A stretch of DNA of 64,000 bases. Source: Ailurus styani (Eukaryota > Chordata > Mammalia > Carnivora > Ailuridae). Under the pieces are notes generated by a model. It was not told the DNA's origin. It saw only the letters and a program-made list of their open reading frames with translations, and did not search any database. Positions within the stretch are counted from its first letter, which is position 1, and the number at the start of each line of letters is the position of its first letter. Positions 55,549 to 64,000 of the stretch are shown here, in pieces. The position numbers and the translations under genes are program-made. Location: the NCBI GenBank assembly GCA_002007465.1, contig LNAC01000276.1, positions 4,360,002 to 4,424,001 of the forward strand, in the 5' to 3' direction.

Positions 55549-58500
55549 GGGGGGGATGAATTATGATGGTTATAAAGGTGAACAGGATTCTGGTTCCTAC
55601 CTCAAGTACTATACAACACACTGACTTTAGGACAAACCACTCAGCAGGTCAGCTTCCCAGTGACAGTTTCAGAGCTGGGTCGGGGAGAATCCGTCACCCT
55701 AAAGTCAGTGCTCTGAGCAAGTCTGAGCATCTCTCCCCAAGGTCTGGGAAAAGGACAGTTACCTAGGAATCCCACCTGGTCCTGACTCCTCTTGGGACCC
55801 TCCTGAGCCTCCATTTCCATCTCTATAACCGGGGCCGTCACTGTCAGAAACAAACCTCCTCTTCTGGGGACAGAGGATGGTCAACAGCAGTGTAGCTCAC
55901 ATTTGAACTTGGGAGAATCAGCAAGTATCATTTCAACTGTGTGATTCAATGGGTCGGCTGCCCACCTCAGGTGATAGGCCCAGTGCCTCTGTGAAGGGAG
56001 GACGCCCTAGTCCTTCAGAGAACAGGACCACCCAGATGCTGAACCACCCCTAGCTCCCTAGGCTACCCCTGTGCCCAGAGACGCTGTCTCCATCCTCCTT
56101 TCTCCACGTTCTCACCATCTGCTCTGCCTTCACCCATGCCCATCCTTCCACACCCTCCATGTCTCCCAGCCCACGACCCCCCAAAATACAAACACCACAG
56201 ACAATGGACCTGTAAGTCTGGACTGGGGGTTGGGAAGATCCAATAGATGGGTTAAAGTCAGGGCGAAGGGAACCAGAAAGACTTTTCCTGGCCACAGGGA
56301 AAGGATTTCAACGCTGAGAAGCTGGGAGCCCAGAGCAAAATGCAGAATCCCCCTTCTTAGCTGAGCCTGAAAGTTTCAGAGACTATGGCAGGAAGGTAAA
56401 GAGAATCAAACCCTCCCAAAGCAAGCAGGGCAAGGGGCCCTTAGGGGAAAGTCCTGTTGTTTCCCATCAGGCTGAGGCATTTACAGGTTTGGGGCATCTC
56501 AAGGGAGAAAGAGAAAGCCAAGATTCTGGTGAATTCAAAGCATTTTCCACGCACCAAAGTCATTCTGGAACACAGCCATTCACCCACTTGGGTAAAGGAC
56601 ACCATCCTCTCCTGTCTTCCCAGGGACTGCCACCTCTGTAAGGAAGGGACAGAGCTCCTGGGACTCTCCCAGATCGGCAGAAATGCAGCCAGGCCTAGAG
56701 AATCAGACTACAGAATGCCACATACTTTCCTCTGGAATCAGTTTCACTTGCAAATACTTCTGCAAATACTAGACAAGCACTGCCCCACAGAACTTTCTGC
56801 CACGATGGAACTGTTGTGTCTGAGCTGCCCATTAAGGTGGCCAGCAACTCAGTAGTGGTGGTTAATGGGCACTTAAAATGTGGCTGGTGCCACTGAGAAA
56901 CTGACTTGTTCGTTCCAGTGCACGTGAATGTCAACAGCCACAGGTGCTGACGGCTGCACACTGGGCGGTGGAGACCTCTCTCCCCGCCCACGTGTGATTA
57001 CTAGTCCACTCAAGCAAGACTGTTCTCTCCCTCTGTCACGGCCAAGAATGCCACCTATTCCCACCATGCCGCTTACACAAGTGACAACAACCCAGACGGC
57101 CAGTGGACCCGGCAAATCATGGGGGGACGGACACATCTGGGCTGAAGATACCTCCTCAGGGGACTAGCAGGTGGGGTGACAGGCGGGAGCCACATTCTAT
57201 GCCTGCGTGGTACCCAACAACTTTCCCACGGGGGCGGGGGGCCTTCACTGAGAGTGGACACTGAAGGTATATTCCCTTGTTTTTTAACTCAGCGCACGCT
57301 GCAGGCAACAAGCTCTGTACCTTCGAGACGTGAACTCACACCACACTAGAGAAATCCACCGTCCGACAGCTCTAAACTCTACCTCGCCTCTCAAGACAAA
57401 GGCCACAGTGATCCTGTACCACCGCAGGTGACCGGGACAGGCAAGGGGAGGTCTCCTGCCCACGCGCCCCTGAAACCTTACAGCCACACAGCACCTCACC
57501 AGACACAGCCGCCTCGGTGGCGCCAGCAGCCAGGGATGCCCCAACCTGCCCTCGCCAACTGCAGATTTCAGCCGCCACCCCCAGAGCTCCACACCACCGC
57601 CCTTCCTGGCCTCGCGCCCCTGGAAGCCAAGGGCAGTGGGCAAGGATGAAGAAATAAATGACCCCATGCTGGGGGCCACACCGGTCTGGGGCTGGAGTGG
57701 GTAAGGGGCGTGGGTGCTGAAGAGAAGACAGGCAGAGCTGGTGGAGGCGGGACCAGGGCCTGAAAGGCCTCAGGTTTACTTAAACTGACAGAGTTGACTC
57801 TGGTTTTCCACACAGTGGGAAAGGGGCCATGGGGAGAGTTTATGGAGGCCGGGGAGCCACCCTGAGTTTGGAGCAAGGCTCTAAGATGCTGGGGAAGGAA
57901 TGGACGTGGGGTGTGCTGCGGGGAGAGGACAGTGGCTGAAAGCCAAAACGTCAGGCTGGGGGGTGTTGGGAGGAAGTGGGAGACCCTGAATGCAAGGAGA
58001 GACGTACTAGGGGCTGGGCAAACTGCAGGACTGCAAAGGGAAGCCAGCTGAGGGGGAAAGAGGCAGACTGAGAGATGGACTGGAGCTAAATGTGGGGAAG
58101 TGTAAAGCAGGGGTGCAGGGGCAAGAGGACCCGAGCTGAGGAGAGCGAGGCATCTGGTGTCTGAAGGGCTTGGGGGCTCCAGGTATGAGCACGAAATGCC
58201 CCTGGGCCCGGTCTGAGAGAAAGGTCTGAAGGTGAAAGAGAGCCCCTCCGGCTCTAGGGGCCAAGAAACCAGAGGGAGCTGAGGAAGCAAGGGAGAGTGG
58301 GGTTGTGTCAAAGTGTCCGAGGAAGCAAGCCCAAGTCCAAAGTGATTGGGATGAGGGGGTGAGCTCCAGGCAGGCCTGGGTCCTTGTGGGAAAACGGTCA
58401 CCTAGGCTAAGGCAGTGGCAAGATCGACAGGGAGAGAAGGCTCAGTCCTGGAAGAGAACGAGGGGTAAGAAAGCTTCAGGTGAGTCTAGGTTTGAGGAAG

Positions 58501-58610
58501 CAGGAGGCTGCGCCAAGGTCTGGGGGATTCGGGGGGTCGGGGGTGAGGGTTTCAAACCCCAGCAATTGGTTAACTGGTTTAAGGAAGCAGCAGCAGCAGG
58601 CTGCGGGCTC

Positions 58611-58636
58611 AGGGAGTTAGAGGGGAGTTAGAGGGG
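58611..58636 (+). repeat. 11-bp tandem repeat
   Basis: 'ggagttagagg' occurs twice in tandem at the edge of the CpG island. Confidence 0.8.
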
Positions 58637-58744
58637 ACTCAGGGCCGAGGGTCCGGAGAGAAAAGGAGACAGGCCCTAGATCCAAGAAGGGTAGTACAGC
58701 GCAGATCTGACCAATCTGAAGGGTCCCGGGGGCAGCGGTGGGAC

Positions 58745-59165
58745 TCTCTGGACTGGGCTTGAGTCCCCAGGGGTGCCTGCGGGGACTCCGGAGTGCGCTG
58801 GGGTCCAAGGGGCTCTGGGCCGTACTGGGGTCCCAAAGGGCATCGCAGGGGTTTCTGGGCCACCTGTGGGGGCTCTAGCCTGGTTCGGGGGTCCGCGGGG
58901 CGTCCCGCAGGGGGCTGGGCTGGACTGGAGTCTCAGGGGGAGTCCCGGGGGAGTCTGAACCGCCTGTGGACACTCTGGCCTGGGCCGGGGGCCCGAGGAG
59001 CGTCCCAGGAGGCTCGGAGCTGGACTGGGATCACCCGGGCCATCCCGGGGGGTCTGGGCCGAGCTGCGGCTCCGGGGGGCGTCTCGGGGGCCTCTGCGCG
59101 GGGCCAGGCCGGGGTCCCCAGAGAAGTCCGAGGCGCTCCGGCCGGGCCGGGGTCGCGGATGGGGG
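58745..59165 (+). repeat. Degenerate ~39-bp minisatellite beside the MLLT1 first-exon gap
   Basis: About ten to twelve diverged units of roughly 39 bp can be aligned by eye on a pattern like ggggtcc...gggggtctgggc...ctgg. It is G-rich on the plus strand. Since 39 is a multiple of 3, open frames on both strands follow; they are not genes. Confidence 0.6.
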
Positions 59166-59207
59166 AGGGGCGCCCCCGCCCCACATAAAGGCCGGGGGAG
59201 CGGCGGG

Positions 59208-59702
59208 NNNNNNNNNNNNNNNNNNNNNNNNNNNNNNNNNNNNNNNNNNNNNNNNNNNNNNNNNNNNNNNNNNNNNNNNNNNNNNNNNNNNNNNNNNNNN
59301 NNNNNNNNNNNNNNNNNNNNNNNNNNNNNNNNNNNNNNNNNNNNNNNNNNNNNNNNNNNNNNNNNNNNNNNNNNNNNNNNNNNNNNNNNNNNNNNNNNNN
59401 NNNNNNNNNNNNNNNNNNNNNNNNNNNNNNNNNNNNNNNNNNNNNNNNNNNNNNNNNNNNNNNNNNNNNNNNNNNNNNNNNNNNNNNNNNNNNNNNNNNN
59501 NNNNNNNNNNNNNNNNNNNNNNNNNNNNNNNNNNNNNNNNNNNNNNNNNNNNNNNNNNNNNNNNNNNNNNNNNNNNNNNNNNNNNNNNNNNNNNNNNNNN
59601 NNNNNNNNNNNNNNNNNNNNNNNNNNNNNNNNNNNNNNNNNNNNNNNNNNNNNNNNNNNNNNNNNNNNNNNNNNNNNNNNNNNNNNNNNNNNNNNNNNNN
59701 NN
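59208..59702. other. Assembly gap (495 N) hiding MLLT1 exon 1
   Basis: A run of N lies inside the CpG island and directly abuts a GC-rich degenerate minisatellite, a usual cause of read dropout. Its true length may differ from 495. Confidence 0.9.
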
Positions 59703-59956
59703 CCCCGACTGACAGCCGCCTGGGCTAATGGGCCGCGCGGACGGCCGCGGACGGGGCGGGACTTCCTGCCTGGCGGGGGCCTGCCGGGCTGCGGTCGGAG
59801 GGACGAAGCCCCCAGCCAATGGGAAGCCCGAACCGGAGGGGCGGTGGGAGGGAGGGAGGGAGGCGCGAGGCGAGCCCAGCGGAGGGGAGCGCGAGGTGTG
59901 CGCCGCACGTGGAGGGGGGCGGGGGCGGGACGGGAGTGCCGCGCCTGCGCACTGCG

Positions 59957-59974
59957 GCCCGCAGGGGGCGCTGC
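59957..59974 (+). promoter_or_regulatory. CTCF-like motif upstream of MLLT1
   Basis: GCCCGCAGGGGGCGCTGC is close to the canonical CTCF core (CCAGCAGGGGGCGCTG). It lies about 250 bp upstream of the gap edge within the CpG island. Confidence 0.55.
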
Positions 59975-60129
59975 CTCGTGGCCGGAGCTTCCCCCCGGCC
60001 TGAGCCTAACCGGGTCCAGCTGAGGTGGCGGTTCGAGCTCCGGGGAGGGAGCCCTGGGAACACTTTTGTTTCCTGGCCACGTGTTGCTACCGTGTCATGG
60101 GATGGGCTCCGGGCTCTGGAACTGGCCGT

Positions 60130-60235
60130 TAGTTTGCCAGTGCTGGATGTGGATCAGGGAAAGCCTGGTGGGCTCGCCACTCCCTCTGAGTCTCAGTTTG
60201 CACATCTGTGAAATGGGAACACTCAGGACCTCGTA
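60130..60235 (+). repeat. MIR fragment
   Basis: 'ctctgagtctcagtttgcac' followed by 'atctgtgaaatggga' is the MIR 3' core in plus orientation. Confidence 0.75.
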
Positions 60236-60514
60236 ATGTTAGTTCACACTTGAATGATACACATTTGAAATCTTCTACATTAAAATGATCAAGAAAGTCT
60301 CATTTTATCCATGAAATTTATCATGCTAATCCCTCTAACACCGTTTTTTAATTTACTCGTGATCATGTAATTTCACAATTTGAAAACTCTGTTTAGATGA
60401 GTTAGAGACATATGGCTCCATCTCTTTTAGGATCTTGTAAGCCACTTGTCTCTCTGACAATAAGACTTCTGCCTGCAACTTAGGGACTCTCGTAGAGTTT
60501 TTAAATTTTATTTT

Positions 60515-60692
60515 TTAAAGATTTTATGTATTTATTTGAGAGAGAGGCAGATGTAAGGACTGAGAGCACAAGCAGGGAGGAGAGGGAGAAGCAGGCCCCC
60601 CGCTGAGCAGGAAGCCTGACTCTGGGCTCCATCCAGGATCATGACTTGAGCCGAAGGCAGACACTTAACCAATGGAGCCACCCAGGCACCCC
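60515..60692 (-). mobile_element. Older CAN-SINE, minus strand
   Basis: 'aaagattttatgtatttatt' marks the tail and 'gagccacccaggcacc' the reversed head. The body is diverged, suggesting an old insertion. Confidence 0.93.
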
Positions 60693-61439
60693 TGTGCAGT
60701 TATTTTAAATTTCTTCTTATATTAAACCAAGGCTTTGGGTTTGCTTGAGGGTTTTCTTGCCCCCCCCTCCACATTTAAGTGTCGGCCAAGTATTCTTTAG
60801 GTAATCAGGGTGCTACTTTGTACCGACGAACAGCACCAGGAAATCAGTAACTTTGGAATGAACATAATTCCATGTAAAACTCTGAAGAAGGCCAGATGCT
60901 GTCATAGTAATACCATACCTTTTGCTCTAGGGGCGGGCATGCTGGGGGGACGAAATGAAAGACATGCTGAGAAAATAAGCAGCAACTTTAATGTGAGTGC
61001 AACTTTTTTTTTAATCCTATAACTGGATGTAAGTGGATCAGTAGTTCTAAGTGGTCCTTGAACCAGCACGTTCGGCATCCCCTGGGAACTTTATTCAAAA
61101 TGCAAATTCTAGTCTCCCTTGATTTACGGAATCAGAAACTCTGGGTGCGTAGCCTGCACCCAGCGGGATGGTTGAACTAGCCCTGCAGACGATAGTGAAA
61201 CTTACTCAAATTTCAGAACCACTGTCCCAGGTAAAGGGACAAAAGTTGGGGGGTTAGCCATTTGTCTCTAAAGGAAGCTTGCACTGGAAAACCTTCAAGC
61301 TACAGTTGTTGCAAGGAAGAGCTTCAGGAACTCAGCCACCTCCCCCTTTCTCATCTGGGAAATTCTCTTTAAGTTAGATTCTGAACTGGGGGCTTTCAAA
61401 ACTATATCCCCAGGGCTCCCACAAAATCAAGCCTAACCC

Positions 61440-61885
61440 TTTAAGAATTGGAACGAATAATGGGGAAACAACCCAAGTGTCATTCAAGAGTTGACTGGAC
61501 AAACAAAATGGGATCCATCCTTGCAGTGAAATATTATTTAGTCTTAAAAAGGAAGCATACCTGCTACAACATGGAGGACACTCTGCTCAGTGAAGTAAGC
61601 CAGACCCAAAAGGACAGATCCTACCTGATTCCCCTCACAGAAGGTCCGTAGAGGAGTCCCGTCCAGAGAGACAGAGAGGAAATGGTGGGAACCAGGGGAG
61701 GGGCGGGGATGGGGAGTCAGAGTTTCCTGGGGACAGAGTTTCAGTTTAGGAGATGGAAAGTTCTGGAGACGGATGGTGGGCGTGGCTGCCCGACAGTGTG
61801 AGTGTGCTTCGTGCCACTGAGCCGTGCACTTAAAATGGTTACGATCATAAATTTTGTTATGTATATTTTTACCACGTTAAAAAAA
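61440..61885 (+). repeat. L1 3'UTR relic
   Basis: 'caacccaagtgtcattcaag', 'gtgaagtaagccagaccc' and 'cacttaaaatggttacgatc' followed by 'aaattttgttatgtatat' are in L1 3'UTR order. Confidence 0.85.
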
Positions 61886-62851
61886 AGAACGGATTTCTTG
61901 ACACCGTGAACATATAAATATCCATGAGTCCATAATAATATCAAAACAACAGCAGAATTCATTTGTCACTTTCGAAAGCGACAACCACATCAACTCCTTA
62001 CTTACCATGCCTTTACAGCATGAAAGCAGCCCAGTTGATGAGGGAAAGCCCTTTTCACAGAAAAACACCTGCTGATAATGTTGAAAGGATGATGGGGGAA
62101 AAAAATCACTATTTTGAAACCACTAACGAAACAACCATTGTGGACAAGAGTCATCCATGGAGCTAAAACCATTCCCTGAAAGGTTATAGGGAACTGGACA
62201 CTCTCACGTTCACCAAAGATCTTCCCTCAGATTGCCTCCTAAATGCGAGGAGGAAAAAAGTATCTTTACCATGGAAAACATCATGCTGTCACCACCTTGG
62301 TCCAGTGACCACTCTTAGGAACAAAGCAGTGGGAAGTGAAGAATGACGGGCTCCTGCTAGGGGTGATGGGAAGTCCACAACACCAAAAAGAAAGTTCTTG
62401 CCCAAAAAGTTTAACTCGAATCCGGTCACCCCTAATGTCCTAACTTCCAGTTCACAGGAGAAACACGGGAATGTTGAGAAGCATGAGAGATGACATCATG
62501 AGAAGCGGTCACAAATCTGGAAGGTGGAATCTCAACAGTCTGGCTTCCTTGCGTCAACAGGAGGGAATGAGAGGAAAGGTGACTGCCCAGAGGTACAGGA
62601 GGTAGCCTCACAGCGAACTGCAGTGTGGGCGTCTGTCACTGGACCTTGGGTTTTGAACAAACAAGCTGTGTCAACTCGGGAAATAGGGATAGGGATAATA
62701 GCAGCTGATATTTGAAAATGTATTTGGTTAGTTGCAATAATGAGACTATGGTAATGTAGGAAAATGTCTTTACTTCTTTAGAGATACATGGGATTGGTTT
62801 AGAAGGATTTATGCATTATGGCTGCATTGCCTTCAAAACACATTAAATAAG

Positions 62852-63036
62852 GGGCACCTGGTGGCCCAGTGGGTTAAGCATCTGCCTTCGGCTCAGGTCG
62901 TGATCCCAGGGTCCTGGGTCCCTGCTTAGCGGGGAGCCTGGCTCTCCCTCTCCCTCTGCCTGCCACTCCCCCTGCTTGTGCGCACTCTCTCTTTCTCTCA
63001 CTGTCAAATAAATAAATAGATAAATCTTTTTAAAAA
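62852..63036 (+). mobile_element. CAN-SINE with internal deletion
   Basis: The head 'gcacctggtggcccagtggg' leads to the body and 'gtcaaataaataaataga' tail. About 30 bp after 'ggtcctggg' are missing compared with its neighbours. Confidence 0.93.
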
Positions 63037-63295
63037 TTAAATTTATCAATTAAAAAATAGATGCAAAATAGAAACAAAAATGGCAAATGTTAAACATTGT
63101 TAAATCTAGGCATTGGATACAGCAAAGTGTTCCTCAAACCGTTCTTTATGTTTTACATCTGTATGTGTAAATTTCTGTAATAAAAAGCAACAATTTTTAA
63201 AAATGCATCTTGTGCCTAAAATAGAACCACTGTATTCCTCCCTTCAGGAGGTCGAGGGCTGCCCCATTTTCTCGTTGGTGGTGGCCCTGTTGTAG

Positions 63296-63460
63296 CCAAC
63301 ACCTGCTATGTACAAACTCTTGTTATGTCACTTCGTCCTCACAATACTAGGAGGTAGGTGTTGTTGCCCCATTTTACAGGTGAGGAAACTGAGGCTCAGA
63401 GGATGTGAGCGAGTTACTCCAAAGTTGCATGGTGAGTATATGGCAGAACCAGGGACCTTC
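63296..63460 (-). repeat. MIR fragment
   Basis: 'cacaatactaggaggtaggt', 'ccccattttacaggtgagga' and 'aactgaggctcagagg' are the reverse-complement MIR core, well preserved. Confidence 0.85.
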
Positions 63461-63464
63461 TCAA

Positions 63465-63720
63465 TGAGACCTACCCTGACCATCCCATCTAATTCTGTCC
63501 CCCCACTGTAGCTCCCTAACCCTTGTGACCCTGCTCTAATTTGTCCTTTATCCACAGCACTTGTCACCTCTGAAGAAATACATATTTACTTATTAAGTCC
63601 ATTGTCTATTTCCCCTAGATGGAAGGAAATTCCGAGAGCAGGGATCTTTGTCACTGATATATCCTGGGCACAGTGCCTGCCACAAAGTAGATGTTCAATA
63701 AATAGTTCTTGCATGAAATG
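63465..63720 (+). repeat. L2 LINE 3' end
   Basis: 'cttgtcacctctgaagaaat', 'gagcagggatctttgtcact', 'gggcacagtgcctgccac' and 'gatgttcaataaatagttct' match the L2 3' terminus. It directly follows the MIR. Confidence 0.8.
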
Positions 63721-64000
63721 AAATAATCCTGAATCACATAGAAGGTTGGTTCCTTTTCGTTTCTCTTCAGTCTTTCTAACTCAAGAAGTCTTGGCTTGGT
63801 GCTCGTGTGTCTTAAACTCCTCCCTGTCACTCTCTAATCTACCTTAATGAAAAGAGAACAGACCTAGAGTTCAGAGCCTGGGACAGGTGATCATATCTGG
63901 TGCCTGGACTTTGAAATCACCTGATAATCTATTTAAAAACACCAGTGCCAGGAGTCTTTTAAAAAAGTCCCCCCTTCAGAAATTCTGGTCTCATTCATCA

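Larger units (their letters stand above)
49994..59207 (-). other. MLLT1: MLLT1 intron 1 (visible part)
   Basis: At least 9.2 kb long, it contains two SINEs, L2 relics (about 50240-50560 and 51370-51640), a forward CTCF-like motif at 54030-54046, and from about 57640 a G-rich (plus-strand) region leading into the CpG island. No alternative first exon with a readable YEATS-compatible start was recognised. Confidence 0.8.
58600..60060 (-). promoter_or_regulatory. MLLT1: MLLT1 CpG-island promoter region (split by gap)
   Basis: Dense CpG on both sides of a 495-base N run marks the CpG island at the 5' end of MLLT1. The upstream half (59703-60060) has a CCAAT box on the plus strand at 59816-59820 (ATTGG on the gene strand), GC boxes near 59753 and 59915-59932, a CACGTG E-box at 59906-59911, an NRF1-like gcgcctgcgcac at 59941-59952 and a CTCF-like motif. 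The start site and exon 1 are inferred to be inside the gap because no ATG-GAY-AAY-CAR/GT junction is found in the flanks. Confidence 0.85.
60061..64000. other. Intergenic region upstream of MLLT1
   Basis: Base composition falls sharply to AT-rich after 60060. The region holds MIR, CAN-SINE, L1 and L2 relics. In human the next gene upstream is ACER1, but I see no ceramidase-like coding exon here. Confidence 0.7.

Noticed and set aside
57568..58401. 277-codon open frame on the minus strand in MLLT1 intron 1
   Set aside because: The product is low-complexity Pro/Leu/Ser from a G-rich stretch with few stop codons. It has no domain and no coding signature, and it sits on the antisense side of a composition-biased region.
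58676..59908. Long open frames on both strands through the N gap
   Set aside because: Most of the 'protein' is unknown residues from N, and the ends are GC-rich promoter DNA and minisatellite.
60061..64000. ACER1 or another neighbouring gene
   Set aside because: Human synteny predicts ACER1 beyond MLLT1, but no exon with ceramidase-like residues or convincing splice sites is visible.

Overview
This is vertebrate nuclear DNA from a caniform carnivore, most likely a mustelid or close relative. The window holds at least sixteen tRNA-Lys-derived CAN-SINEs. Several carry the body and tail common in mustelid genomes (a 'ctacttgtgatctc' block followed by 'tcaaataaataaataaaatcttt'). The order is firm. 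The family is my inference from SINE style.

One protein-coding gene is recognisable: MLLT1 (ENL), the YEATS-domain subunit of the super elongation complex and DOT1L complex. It runs right to left on the minus strand and fills nearly the whole window. Exons 2 to 8 can be placed to the base: 49813-49993, 42308-42390, 14662-14805, 11022-11147, 6441-6995, 2256-2343 and 269-377. All have AG/GT borders and compatible phases. Exon 1 (5'UTR and the first four codons) is not visible and almost certainly lies in a 495-base assembly gap (59208-59702) inside the CpG island. The exons for the C-terminal AHD domain lie off the left edge. The visible exons give residues 5 to about 433 of a protein of about 556 residues.

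Layout: 1-268 intron 8; 378-2255 intron 7 with a 27-bp minisatellite; 2344-6440 intron 6; 6996-11021 intron 5; 11148-14661 intron 4; 14806-42307 intron 3, a 27.5-kb repeat depot (L1 relics, nested CAN-SINEs, LTR relics, an MER2/Tigger2-like DNA transposon, a 20-bp minisatellite); 42391-49812 intron 2; 49994 to the gap intron 1, ending in a degenerate 39-bp minisatellite beside the gap; 59703-60060 the upstream half of the CpG-island promoter (CCAAT, GC boxes, E-box, CTCF-like motif); 60061-64000 upstream intergenic DNA with MIR, L2, L1 and SINE relics and no exon I can recognise.

The most notable signals are not genes. Four isolated single N characters (34509, 44129, 48848, 49010) each mark places where sequence is repeated in near-identical form, as if two haplotypes had been threaded into one scaffold. 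At 48606-49094 this exposes both the filled and the empty allele of a CAN-SINE insertion, so the SINE is probably polymorphic. Other signals are L1 3' ends heavily shifted toward GC, a telomere-like tract inside an L1, and several minisatellites. I found no undescribed gene system.
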